Source of the DNA: FEN-1139 sp964396375
GTDB taxonomy: Bacteria > Myxococcota_A > Polyangia > Polyangiales > Polyangiaceae
Reading direction: 5' to 3'
DNA: 64,000 bases
NCBI GenBank assembly: GCA_964396375.1
Contig: CAYNEY010000029.1
Span: 1 to 64,000, forward strand
The notes below the pieces were generated by a model. The model was not told where the DNA came from. It made no database searches and worked only from the letters and a program-made list of their open reading frames with translations. The position numbers and the translations under genes are program-made. Positions 1 to 6,908 of this stretch are shown here, in pieces (positions within the stretch are counted from its first letter, which is position 1; each line of letters starts with the position of its first letter).

Positions 1-360
1 TCTGGACGTGCTCGGGGCGTTCTTCACCTGTCTCAGTGAGGAGAGCACCTGCACGACCGAAGGTGAGTTTTCGAGCCAAGACGCCTGCGACGCCGAAGAG
101 GAACTCGCCGAGGACTGCACAAAGGCAGGCTCTGAGCGTGGCTGGATGGCGGCCGCCCGCCGCCTGCGGTAAGGAATCGGGGTGGAGCGAGTGTTTGCGT
201 GGACCACGCCTGAGGAGGCCATCCGAGAGGAGGTGGCCTACTACCGGTCGCTCTCGGTGGAGGAGAGGGTGTCGCTGGTCGAAGTGCTGAGGCGAAGAAC
301 CCTGGGGATCTACGATGGAGCACCCCCCCGATTGGAGCGAGTTTATACGTTGTCTCGGCG
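1..360. repeat. Direct repeat, copy A (360 bp, may extend upstream)
   Basis: Positions 1-360 match 1592-1951 at a constant offset of 1591 bases with only two adjacent mismatches (near 320-322). Identity ends abruptly after 360. The copy begins at the window edge, so its true left end is unknown. It carries the 3' end of a Cys-rich protein gene, a small upstream ORF and the first 15 codons of a nucleotidyltransferase gene, so it is a copied gene segment and not an insertion sequence. Its near-identity implies recent duplication or gene conversion. Confidence 0.95.
2..172 (+). pseudogene. 3' fragment of a Cys-rich secreted protein gene (copy A)
   Basis: The frame reads LDVLGAFFTCLSEE and continues with further Cys residues to a TAA at 170-172. 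It is identical to the 3' part of the longer fragment at 1434-1763. The start would lie left of the window. The longer copy has lost its own start, so this is more likely a remnant than a working gene, but the upstream sequence is not visible. The spaced Cys pattern and acidic character fit an exported protein; no family is assigned. Confidence 0.5.
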
Positions 361-385
361 TGGCGAATCATTCACCCCCGGCTGA
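182..385 (+). CDS. Small acidic protein upstream of a nucleotidyltransferase, copy A with replaced C-terminus
   Basis: A GTG start at 182 follows AGGA in TAAGGAATCGGG. The first 60 residues match the small protein at 1773 except for one Thr to Pro change; the segment EEVAYYRSLSVEERVSLVE resembles small proteins that commonly precede DUF6036-like nucleotidyltransferases. After position 360 the duplicated sequence stops and the last few codons come from unrelated DNA. The downstream nucleotidyltransferase partner is destroyed at the same breakpoint, so this copy is probably non-functional as a module. Confidence 0.4.
   Translation: MERVFAWTTPEEAIREEVAYYRSLSVEERVSLVEVLRRRTLGIYDGAPPRLERVYTLSRRGESFTPG
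315..362 (+). pseudogene. 5' stub of a nucleotidyltransferase gene (copy A)
   Basis: The first 15 codons (MEHPPDWSEFIRCLG) equal those of the intact gene at 1906-2361 apart from one residue (His for Leu). Homology stops at 360, before the nucleotide-binding strand and the acidic catalytic motif. It is the truncated end of the left repeat copy, and records that the duplication breakpoint fell inside the coding region. Confidence 0.6.
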
Positions 386-418
386 ATACGTTGCTCGGTG
401 CATACGCAGCCGGTCGAG

Positions 419-970
419 TCACCGTGGCGCGGTGTCAGAAGCTTCCCCTTCGAAATCGAGCGCGACCAGAGAGCGAAGCAGGGCGCGCCGCTCCGGCTCG
501 AGTTCTGTGACCTCGAGTCGCTCGAGAAGCGTGTGACGGTCGACCATGCGGTGCCGAATCGCAGCCCTGGCGAACCTTCGGTCTTTCTCGCGGTTTGCCA
601 CGTACTTGCTGACCAGGAGGTCGTGGAGCTCGAGACACCATCCCGTGCGCTCGAGCGTCGAGGGACCACGAATGGGAACTAGGCGCGCCTGCCACCCGAT
701 CGGCAAAATGGCCGTCTCGGGTTCGACGCCCTGGGCGTAGTACCCAAACGTCTCGTGAAACGGTGACAACTCTCCAATCGACCCATCCACGAGCTCCCAT
801 CGCTCCGGGAAGTTGCGCGGATACACATCGGCTTCGTTGGAAATGCACAAATCGTCTGGTGCGTCGGGGTATTGACCGAGGACGGCCTGACTGCCCACGA
901 CGATGAGTTCGTGATCGTCAGCAATGGTCGTGGCCGCGCGAATGATGTGCTCGAGCTCTTGGCGCTTCAT
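419..970 (-). CDS. DUF6036-like nucleotidyltransferase, putative toxin-antitoxin component
   Basis: This 183-aa protein starts at the ATG at 970-968, which overlaps the stop of the upstream gene in an ATGA junction. It opens MKRQELEHIIRAAT, then LIVVGSQAVLGQYPDAP fits the nucleotidyltransferase fold's first strand and helix, and SNEADVYP supplies an acidic motif. The C-terminal half contains HDLLVSKYVANREKD, the Lys/Asp-rich segment usual in DUF6036 and AbiEii-like proteins. The family recurs next to a small partner and is often suspected to be a toxin-antitoxin or phage-resistance element; activity is not proven. The pair sits inside the 1.2 kb bracketed by the 360-bp repeats. Confidence 0.75.
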   Translation of the reverse strand: MKRQELEHIIRAATTIADDHELIVVGSQAVLGQYPDAPDDLCISNEADVYPRNFPERWELVDGSIGELSPFHETFGYYAQGVEPETAILPIGWQARLVPIRGPSTLERTGWCLELHDLLVSKYVANREKDRRFARAAIRHRMVDRHTLLERLEVTELEPERRALLRSLVALDFEGEASDTAPR

Positions 971-1296
971 CAGCCGTCTCGGGTCAAGCGTTCGTGTTTG
1001 AGGTGCATCCAGCGCTCCCGCGGGGGGAGTGCGCCTGCGAACGGCGAGACCTGTCGCAACATGGTGGCGGTCTCGCCTCGGTCCCGAAGCACATCCAGAA
1101 TCGCGGTTTGGGTGAGTGTCAGGATTCGGGCCCACGCTTCCACGTACACCGAAGAGACACTCGAGCTCTGCCTCCACTTCGAGACGGTTCGTCGTGCCCG
1201 CTCGAGTACTTCGGGATCTGTGAGCAGACGCTCGGCGACCCGCTCGTGCAAAACGAGGCTGCGACGATCGGCGAGTTCGTGGAGGTGCCGAGGCAT
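970..1296 (-). CDS. Small helical partner protein of the nucleotidyltransferase pair
   Basis: This 108-aa protein starts MPRHLHELADRRSLVLHERV. It carries RLLTDPEVLERARRTV in the N-terminal half and RQVSPFAGALPPRERW near the C-terminus; the SPFAGxLxPRERW signature recurs in small proteins encoded directly upstream of nucleotidyltransferases, and I recognise it from that context. Its stop overlaps the next start by 4 bases, so translation is probably coupled. It is mainly helical with no membrane segment. A role as antitoxin or adaptor is inference from the gene order. Confidence 0.75.
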   Translation of the reverse strand: MPRHLHELADRRSLVLHERVAERLLTDPEVLERARRTVSKWRQSSSVSSVYVEAWARILTLTQTAILDVLRDRGETATMLRQVSPFAGALPPRERWMHLKHERLTRDG

Positions 1297-1332
1297 CAGG
1301 GCCGAACTCTAGCACCTTTCAGGTGCCCTAGA

Positions 1333-1420
1333 CGAGGCGCGGTGAGACCGCCCCGCCAAGGTGCCGTTGAGGGAGAGGCGGGTACGCACCGGATGCTTCG
1401 AAAGCTGGGCGCGGATCTCG
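1333..1420. repeat. Mosaic fragment copied from the fumarase locus
   Basis: Positions 1356-1420 align without gaps to 3717-3781 inside the fumarase gene, with 7 mismatches in 65 bases by my count. Just left of it, 1333-1354 matches 3204-3225 (immediately downstream of the fumarase stop) with one mismatch in 22 bases. The two pieces lie about 500 bases apart at the fumarase locus but side by side here, so this is a rearranged remnant. No reading frame survives. Confidence 0.85.
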
Positions 1421-1433
1421 TGACGGTGACTAA

Positions 1434-1763
1434 GACACCGCGCAGGCCAGCGTCTCCGCCGCCGAGCTGCGCGCCCTCGCGCAGTCCTTCTGTGAGGCCT
1501 TCCCCGACTGTGCGGGTGGGGACGAGGCGACGGTGGACGCCTGCTTGGAAGAGCTAGAAGAGCAGATCGAGGCTGCCCAGGGCTACGGCTGTCTGGACGT
1601 GCTCGGGGCGTTCTTCACCTGTCTCAGTGAGGAGAGCACCTGCACGACCGAAGGTGAGTTTTCGAGCCAAGACGCCTGCGACGCCGAAGAGGAACTCGCC
1701 GAGGACTGCACAAAGGCAGGCTCTGAGCGTGGCTGGATGGCGGCCGCCCGCCGCCTGCGGTAA
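1434..1763 (+). pseudogene. 5'-truncated gene for a Cys-rich, acidic secreted-type protein
   Basis: Directly after an in-frame TAA at 1431, the frame runs AAELRALAQSFCEAFPDC and continues to TAA at 1761-1763 with seven Cys in loosely paired spacing, a pattern of small exported proteins of this group. No ATG, signal peptide or ribosome site precedes it; the only in-frame start candidate is an internal GTG at 1533. The upstream sequence is the fumarase-derived mosaic, so the 5' end was probably replaced by rearrangement. The second half is repeated at 2-172. Confidence 0.6.
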
Positions 1764-1951
1764 GGAATCGGGGTGGAGCGAGTGTTTGCGTGGACCACGC
1801 CTGAGGAGGCCATCCGAGAGGAGGTGGCCTACTACCGGTCGCTCTCGGTGGAGGAGAGGGTGTCGCTGGTCGAAGTGCTGAGGCGAAGAACCCTGGGGAT
1901 CTACGATGGAGCTACCCCCCGATTGGAGCGAGTTTATACGTTGTCTCGGCG
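1592..1951. repeat. Direct repeat, copy B (360 bp)
   Basis: This is the second copy of the segment at 1-360, with two adjacent differences. It flows on the right into an intact nucleotidyltransferase gene and on the left into a longer version of the Cys-rich gene fragment, so copy B looks like the original and copy A the derived one. Recombination between the copies would delete about 1.6 kb, including the minus-strand pair at 419-1296. Confidence 0.95.
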
Positions 1952-2006
1952 ACCATCAGGTGCGCTACCTGGTGGTGGGGGCACACGCGATGGCGGCGAG
2001 CGGTAG
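1773..2006 (+). CDS. Small acidic protein upstream of a nucleotidyltransferase (intact copy)
   Basis: This 77-aa protein starts at GTG 1773, with AGGA just upstream. The region VFAWTTPEEAIREEVAYY and the following SVEERVSLVEVLRRR are typical of small proteins found in front of DUF6036-like nucleotidyltransferases. The frame runs about 100 bases into the next gene, so the last 17 Gly/Arg-rich residues come from shared sequence and may not be part of the conserved domain. The overlap suggests coupled expression. Its role (antitoxin-like or accessory) is inferred from gene order only. Confidence 0.6.
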   Translation: MERVFAWTTPEEAIREEVAYYRSLSVEERVSLVEVLRRRTLGIYDGATPRLERVYTLSRRPSGALPGGGGTRDGGER

Positions 2007-2361
2007 GCCGCGCGCTACCCAAGACATCGACTTCTGGGTCGAGCCCACGCGAAAGAACGCGGAGCGCCTCTGCAGGGCGCTGGGCGAGTTTGGCTTTCCG
2101 GGACTGGCGTCGGCCGTGGCTGAGTTCGCCTCGCCCGACAAGATGGCGACCCTCGGGCGACCTCCGCTTCGGATCGACATCATGACCAGCATCGACGGGG
2201 TCGACTTCTCGTCCGCCTGGGCAGGGCGGGTCACAGTGACCGTCGGGGACCGAGCGATCCCGTTTCTGGGACGTGAGGCGCTGCTCGCCAACAAGCGGGC
2301 TTCCGGTCGACCCAAGGACTTGGCCGACGTGGCGCTGCTGGAAGAGGGTGAGAGCGCATGA
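1906..2361 (+). CDS. Nucleotidyltransferase (DUF6036-like), 151 aa
   Basis: It starts MELPPDWSEFIRCLGDHQ. RYLVVGAHAMAASGRPRATQ is the glycine-rich nucleotide-binding turn, and DIDFWVEPT gives the paired Asp of the polymerase-beta-like superfamily. PLRIDIMTSIDGVDF supplies the third acidic position, and NKRASGRPKDLADVALLE is the conserved C-terminal signature. All expected motifs are present, so it is probably active. It overlaps the small gene in front of it. The family includes AbiEii/MenT-like toxins and many uncharacterised members; toxin activity is a possibility, not a conclusion. It differs clearly from the nucleotidyltransferase at 419-970. Confidence 0.8.
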   Translation: MELPPDWSEFIRCLGDHQVRYLVVGAHAMAASGRPRATQDIDFWVEPTRKNAERLCRALGEFGFPGLASAVAEFASPDKMATLGRPPLRIDIMTSIDGVDFSSAWAGRVTVTVGDRAIPFLGREALLANKRASGRPKDLADVALLEEGESA

Positions 2362-2373
2362 ACCACGTCGACG

Positions 2374-2417
2374 TCGAGCTCTTGGCGCTTCATGAGCCCT
2401 CTCGCGTTGCCCGCTCG
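2374..2417 (-). pseudogene. Short relic resembling the 5' end of the 419-970 nucleotidyltransferase
   Basis: A 20-base string is identical at 951-970 and 2374-2393, and the next 24 bases remain similar (971-994 against 2394-2417). On the minus strand this reads as the start codon and first codons (MKRQELD) of a second nucleotidyltransferase, broken immediately afterwards. On the plus strand it forms a 21-codon ORF (2358-2423) that overlaps the preceding stop, which I do not believe is a gene. It suggests a further copy of the module once stood here. Confidence 0.45.
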
Positions 2418-2419
2418 TA

Positions 2420-2716
2420 CTAGGTAGACGACCGGGCTACCCTTGCGCGGATGATCCGGTTAAGAAGGTCTCGATCACCGGGCTCGATGCCGACGACGCT
2501 GATTCGAGTCCGGACCACCTCCACACCAAGACTCTCGGCCAGGCTGCCCAAGCTTTCGTCGAAGAAAGATGCCGAGGCCACGCGTTGGCCTCCGAAATCT
2601 AGCTCCAGCGTCCCTTCATCGTCCAAGCAGCGCAAAATGGCACCGCGAAGGGCCTTCCCGTCATCGCGAGTTACCGTGGCTCCAGCGCATGTCTCGGGGA
2701 CGTTGATCCGCATCAT
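2420..2716 (-). CDS. STAS-like domain protein (DUF4325)
   Basis: This 98-aa protein matches the DUF4325 pattern: GKALRGAILRCLDDEGTLEL, then LDFGGQRVASASFFDESLG with the conserved S-x-SFFDE turn, then a helix and a closing strand. DUF4325 proteins are usually encoded directly after a GHKL-type ATPase and resemble STAS/anti-anti-sigma partners. Here too the start codon overlaps the end of an ATPase frame (TGATG), but that partner is broken. It is probably cytoplasmic and involved in protein-protein switching; the regulated target is unknown. Confidence 0.8.
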   Translation of the reverse strand: MMRINVPETCAGATVTRDDGKALRGAILRCLDDEGTLELDFGGQRVASASFFDESLGSLAESLGVEVVRTRISVVGIEPGDRDLLNRIIRARVARSST

Positions 2717-3155
2717 CAGAAGTATGCCTCGACGTCAGAGGGTGGCGGGTACGGGTCAGCTGGCCGGATATCGATCTCGATGGCGGTGCCGCGAAACGGG
2801 GCGGTGACAATGACCATTCGAAGACGTTCTGGAGGAGCTCGTTGAGGCAAAGCTGAATCGGGTAGCCGTTCTCCGATGTGATTGCGCCAGGCACCCGGTC
2901 TGCCAGAAGATCGACGACCTGCTGGGTGTAGGACGCGTGGAGTGCGGTCATCTGACGCAGGTCGAGAGTGCCGGGGCGCGGTTCACCTCCATCGAACAGA
3001 ACGGTGAAGCCAACCTCCTCGAGGAATGCTCTCGAGTCGGCATCGCGCGGGAGAACGAGCTTGGTAGCGCGATTCTTCCCTCGTCGCGTGGGGATGATCG
3101 AGGCGGCCATGGCGAGACCGAGGGGTCCGAATCGCGTCCTCCGTGCCTCACGAAC
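2716..3155 (-). pseudogene. GHKL-type ATPase/STAS-like protein gene with lost ATP-binding core and 5' end
   Basis: The N-terminal part reads in frame to LCLNELLQNVFEWS, the N-box helix of a histidine-kinase-like ATPase. The frame then fails. A different frame resumes within a few bases as VTAPFRGTAIEIDIRP and ends at TGA 2718-2716, overlapping the DUF4325 start; this is the normal C-terminal strand of the family. The glycine-rich ATP lid and D-x-G-x-G motif that should lie between are missing, so an internal deletion with a frameshift is the simplest reading. Upstream of the only ATG (3110) the frame continues as FGPLGLAMAAS to a stop at 3158, so the 5' end is lost as well. Confidence 0.6.
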
Positions 3156-3237
3156 CTACCACACTTGCCGTGGCGATTGTGGGGCCGCTCCGAGTGCCTT
3201 TCGCGAGGCGCGGTGAGGCCGCCCCCTACCTAGCTGG

Positions 3238-4878
3238 TCACTGGCGAGCCACCGGCAGCGACCGCCGGGCGATCTCGACGAAGAAGTCGTTGCCCTTGTC
3301 GTCCACGATGATGAACGCGGGGAAATCGACCACGTCGATCTTCCAGACGGCTTCCATGCCGAGCTCCGGGAACTCGAGGACCTCCACCTTCTTGATGCAA
3401 TCTTTGGCGAGGCGCGCCGCCGGGCCACCGATGCTGCCGAGGTAAAACCCGCCGTGCTTCTGGCAGGCCTCGGTGACCGCCGGGCTGCGGTTGCCCTTGG
3501 CCAACATCACCAGGCTCGCACCTTGGGATTGGAAGAGCTCGACGTAGCTGTCCATGCGTCCCGCGGTGGTGGGACCGAAGGAGCCGCTCTGATAGCCCTC
3601 GGGGGTCTTGGCGGGGCCCGCGTAGTACACGATGTGATCGCGCAGATACTGCGGAAGCCCCTCACCGCGATCGAGCCGCTCCTTCAGTTTCGCGTGGGCG
3701 ATGTCGCGGGCCACCACCAAGGTGCCGTTGAGGGAGAGCCGGGTTCTGACCGGGTACTTCGAGAGCTGGGCGCGGATCTCGCTCATGGGTCGGCCGAGAT
3801 CGACCTTGACCACCTCACCTCCGAGTCGGCTCTCGTCCACTTCGGGCAGGTACTGGGCGGGGTTTTTCTCCAGTTCCTCCAGGAACACCCCCTCGTGGGT
3901 GATCTTTCCGAGGATCTGTCGATCGGCGGAGCAGGAGACCGAGAGCCCGACGAAGCAGGAGGCGCCGTGGCGTGGCAGGCGGATCACCCGCACGTCGTGG
4001 CAGAAGTACTTTCCGCCAAACTGGGCGCCGATCCCGTTTTTGCGGGTAAGCTCGAGGACCTTCTCTTCGAGCTCGACGGCGCGGATGGCGTGCCCGAGAC
4101 GGTTGCCGCGGGTGGGCAGAGAGTCGAGGAAGCGCGCCGAGGCCATCTTGGAGGTCTTGAGCGCGAGCTCGGCCGAGGTGCCCCCGATAGCGATCCCGAG
4201 GTGGTAGGGGGGACAGGCGGCGGTCCCGAGGGCCCGGATCTTCTGATCGAGGAACGCGAGCAGGGTGCTCTCTTCGAGCAGCGCCCGGGTCTCTTGGAAG
4301 AGATAGGTCTTGTTGGCGCTGCCCCCGCCCTTGGCGATGAAGGCGAAATGGTATTCATCCGAGGGGTTGGCGTGGATCTCGATCTGTGCCGGGAGGTTGG
4401 TGCCGGTGTTCACCTCTTCATACATGTCGAGGGGCGCCATCTGGGAGTAGCGGAGCGCCTGGCCCGTGTACACCTCGAAGATCCCGCGGGAGAGGGCGGC
4501 CTCGTCGTCACCTCCGGTGTAGACCAGCTGGCCCTTCTCGGCCATCACCAGCGCGGTGCCGGTGTCTTGGCACTGGGGCAACTTACCTTCTGCCGCGATC
4601 ACCGCGTTGCGCAACAGATCGAGGGCAACGAACTTGTCGTTGGGGCTGGCCTCCGGATCGTCGAGGATGGCGCGGAGCTGCCGGAGGTGCGAGGGCCTGA
4701 GCAAGAAGGCGATGTCACGCATCGCTTCTCGGGCGAGCCGCGTCAAAATCTCCGGCTCGATCGTCAAGAACTTGCGACCCTGGGCGGTGAAGCTCCCGAG
4801 CCCTTCGCGGGTCAGAAGGCGAAAGGGCGTGTCATCGTGCGCGAGGGGGAACATCGGCTGGAAGCTGAACTCGACCAT
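3238..4878 (-). CDS. fumA: Fumarate hydratase, class I (homodimeric, iron-sulfur)
   Basis: This 546-aa enzyme catalyses reversible hydration of fumarate to malate in the TCA cycle using a [4Fe-4S] cluster. KLPQCQDTGTALVMAEKGQ, with a ligand Cys, is the class I hallmark, followed by NTGTNLPAQIEI, FIAKGGGSANKTYLFQ and LGIAIGGTSAELALK. The C-terminal fumarase domain has YYAGPAKTPEGYQSGSFGPT. The length and fused alpha/beta architecture fit the FumA/FumB type. The ATG at 4878 follows a short intergenic gap shared with the divergent methylase gene. A 65-bp copy of the gene lies at 1356-1420. Confidence 0.95.
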   Translation of the reverse strand: MVEFSFQPMFPLAHDDTPFRLLTREGLGSFTAQGRKFLTIEPEILTRLAREAMRDIAFLLRPSHLRQLRAILDDPEASPNDKFVALDLLRNAVIAAEGKLPQCQDTGTALVMAEKGQLVYTGGDDEAALSRGIFEVYTGQALRYSQMAPLDMYEEVNTGTNLPAQIEIHANPSDEYHFAFIAKGGGSANKTYLFQETRALLEESTLLAFLDQKIRALGTAACPPYHLGIAIGGTSAELALKTSKMASARFLDSLPTRGNRLGHAIRAVELEEKVLELTRKNGIGAQFGGKYFCHDVRVIRLPRHGASCFVGLSVSCSADRQILGKITHEGVFLEELEKNPAQYLPEVDESRLGGEVVKVDLGRPMSEIRAQLSKYPVRTRLSLNGTLVVARDIAHAKLKERLDRGEGLPQYLRDHIVYYAGPAKTPEGYQSGSFGPTTAGRMDSYVELFQSQGASLVMLAKGNRSPAVTEACQKHGGFYLGSIGGPAARLAKDCIKKVEVLEFPELGMEAVWKIDVVDFPAFIIVDDKGNDFFVEIARRSLPVARQ

Positions 4879-4939
4879 GCGCCGGCTCTAGCACCGCGCC
4901 GAGGGCCGCGCCCGGCGGCAAAAAGCGCTAGGCTCGGGC

Positions 4940-5821
4940 ATGGCCAAGGCCGAGCTCCGCCTGCAGACCACCACCCTCTTCTCCTACCCGTCCCAGCACT
5001 ACACGGAGCGTCACGAGCGGCAACACCAGACCTACCGCGGCGCCACTCCTGACTACATTCTTTGGAACCTGCTCGAGCGCTACACGCGACCGAAGGAGCT
5101 GGTGGTGGATCCGATGTGCGGCAGCGGCACCACGGTGGTGGTGGCACGCGAACTCGGGCGCCGGGCGCTGGGCTACGATCTCGAGCCTGCCCACCCGGAC
5201 GTGTTTCGCGCCGACGCTCGCCGTCTTCCCCTGGAGGACGAGAAGGCCGACTTCGTCTTCGTCGATCCGCCGTATTCGGATCACCTCCGCTACTCGGGCA
5301 AGCCTGGCTGTATCGGGGAGCTCTCGGCCTGGGGCCCCGAGTATTTCCCTTCCATGGCTCAGGTGATCGGGCAAATCGTCCGGATCCTCCGCCCCGAGCG
5401 CTACACGGCGCTCTACGTCCACGACACCTACGAGAAGGGGCGCGGCTTCGTGCCCATCGGGTACCGGCTCTTCGCGCTGTACGAGCAGGCCGGCCTTGTG
5501 CCGGTGGACGTGCTCGCGGTTGTTCGCAACAACCGCACCCTGCTCCGCAATCACTTTCACACCGCGGCGGTCGAACACAACTACTTCTTGCGGGGCTTCG
5601 GGCACCTGTTCGTGTTCTACAAGCCCAGCCCGAAGCACCCGCAGCCGCTCGACCGCCGAACCCCGGAAGAGCGTCGAGCGCAGCTTTCAGCCTTCGCCGT
5701 TGCGCGCGGGGAGCCGGAGGGAGCTGCTCCCGTCAACCGCGACCGTCGCGACGCCGCCAGCCGGCCTCGAGGCGTTCCCGGAGGGCGGGGCGGATCCGGT
5801 CGAGATCGTCGCGGCTCTTGA
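4940..5821 (+). CDS. Solitary DNA methyltransferase (N4/N6 aminomethylase fold)
   Basis: The SAM-binding motif DPMCGSGTT is at residues 57-65, and the catalytic DPPY is at 109-112 within FVFVDPPYSDH. The order fits N4-cytosine/N6-adenine methylases of the PF01555 type. The body ends near HLFVFYKPSPK; the remaining 60 residues are Arg/Pro-rich and overlap the convergent gene by 89 bases, so the tail may be frame read-through. No restriction endonuclease or specificity subunit is nearby, so a regulatory or orphan methylase is likely. An RNA methyltransferase role cannot be excluded from sequence alone. Confidence 0.75.
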   Translation: MAKAELRLQTTTLFSYPSQHYTERHERQHQTYRGATPDYILWNLLERYTRPKELVVDPMCGSGTTVVVARELGRRALGYDLEPAHPDVFRADARRLPLEDEKADFVFVDPPYSDHLRYSGKPGCIGELSAWGPEYFPSMAQVIGQIVRILRPERYTALYVHDTYEKGRGFVPIGYRLFALYEQAGLVPVDVLAVVRNNRTLLRNHFHTAAVEHNYFLRGFGHLFVFYKPSPKHPQPLDRRTPEERRAQLSAFAVARGEPEGAAPVNRDRRDAASRPRGVPGGRGGSGRDRRGS

Positions 5822-6908
5822 CCGGGAGGAAGCGTCCGTAGAGGCCATCGCGCGGCACCTCCACCAGGTTGGAGCGGAGCCGTGGTCGACCATCGGCAAG
5901 AAGCACGCTGGTAGCCTCGCAGGTTACCGCCTCGAAGCCGAGGCAGGTGAGACCGTCGATGGTCTTCTTCACCGGGTAGCGGGGCAAGGAGAGCGGCTCC
6001 CCGAGCGCTGGCAGAGAGAAGACGAGATTGTTGGCCTGAAGGTACGGCAGGATGTCTTGGCAGAACCCGACCGGGAAGCGGAAGCCCTCCACCGCCCGCA
6101 CCTCACCGTCGATCCGCGCTGGTGACCCCCCGACATCCCAGGCGCCGTTCGCATCGCGGCGCTTCTCGGTGACCTCGATGGTGAGGTCTGCGCCCGACTG
6201 CACATGGTGACCGAGCACGACCGGCTCCAGGGTGGCACCGAGGTTGTCTCCATTGCTGAAGACCAGGTACCGGATCCCCTGAGCCAAAAGCCAGTCGAAG
6301 TGGTGGTGATCGTGGAGGCGCTCGAAGAACTCTCCATGGCCCGGGGCGTAGTAGTGGGGCGTGCCCGTGCGATCGAAGAAGGGCTCGCCCTGCTCGTCGA
6401 GGCGGATCGAGATGGTTTGCAGAAGATCCACCACTTGGTCAGAAACTAGGCCAAAATACTGGTTTTCTTCCAGATGGCGCTCGGTATCGTGGCGGGTCGC
6501 GAAGCTGCTCAGCAAAAGGATTGGGATCGACCGCCCGAAGGTCTGGGTGGCGCGGTGCACGTCTTCGAGCTTCAGGCCGAGGAAGCTGCGCTGCTCGAGG
6601 ACCGGCACCACACCCTTCACGCCGCCGCCGAAGCGGGTGGCGAGGCCACCATTTAGGATCAAGCAGGCAACCTCTCCTCGGGCCAGGGCGCGGCGGCCGA
6701 GCTCAGCCCACTGTTCTTCACTCGGGCGCCCATCGGCATGAAGCTTGGGCAAACCGGTGACAGGCTCGATGGTCCCGGTGATCCGGCCCTGTTCGAAGAC
6801 CTCTGGACCCCTCTTCACTTCAGCCTGCTCGCGGGCGAAGCGCTCGGCATCGAAGCCGTACTCCTTCAGCATCTCCCCGTCGAAGCGCGGATCGTCGAAA
6901 GGATTCAT
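5733..6908 (-). CDS. UTP--glucose-1-phosphate uridylyltransferase family (UDPGP fold)
   Basis: This 391-aa protein starts at MNPFDDPRF (ATG 6908), six bases after an AGGAGG. LILNGGLATRFGG and VKGVVPV form the nucleotide-binding loop with the conserved Lys, and YLVFSNGDNLGATLEPVVLG is the UTP/sugar site characteristic of the eukaryote-type UDPGP family, distinct from bacterial GalU. The later FRFPVGFCQDILPYLQANN fits substrate closure. The product is probably UDP-glucose or a related UDP-sugar for glycans. Its start overlaps the stop of an upstream lipoprotein gene, so the two form one transcript. Confidence 0.85.
   Translation of the reverse strand: MNPFDDPRFDGEMLKEYGFDAERFAREQAEVKRGPEVFEQGRITGTIEPVTGLPKLHADGRPSEEQWAELGRRALARGEVACLILNGGLATRFGGGVKGVVPVLEQRSFLGLKLEDVHRATQTFGRSIPILLLSSFATRHDTERHLEENQYFGLVSDQVVDLLQTISIRLDEQGEPFFDRTGTPHYYAPGHGEFFERLHDHHHFDWLLAQGIRYLVFSNGDNLGATLEPVVLGHHVQSGADLTIEVTEKRRDANGAWDVGGSPARIDGEVRAVEGFRFPVGFCQDILPYLQANNLVFSLPALGEPLSLPRYPVKKTIDGLTCLGFEAVTCEATSVLLADGRPRLRSNLVEVPRDGLYGRFLPVKSRDDLDRIRPALRERLEAGWRRRDGRG

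Noticed and set aside
872..1312. 146-codon plus-strand frame over the minus-strand nucleotidyltransferase pair
   Set aside because: The minus-strand frames have recognisable family signatures and coupled start/stop codons; the plus frame is Arg/Ser-rich shadow.
3454..5052. A 532-codon plus-strand frame antisense to the fumarase gene
   Set aside because: The fumarase frame shows full family homology; the antisense frame is a by-product of high GC at third positions.
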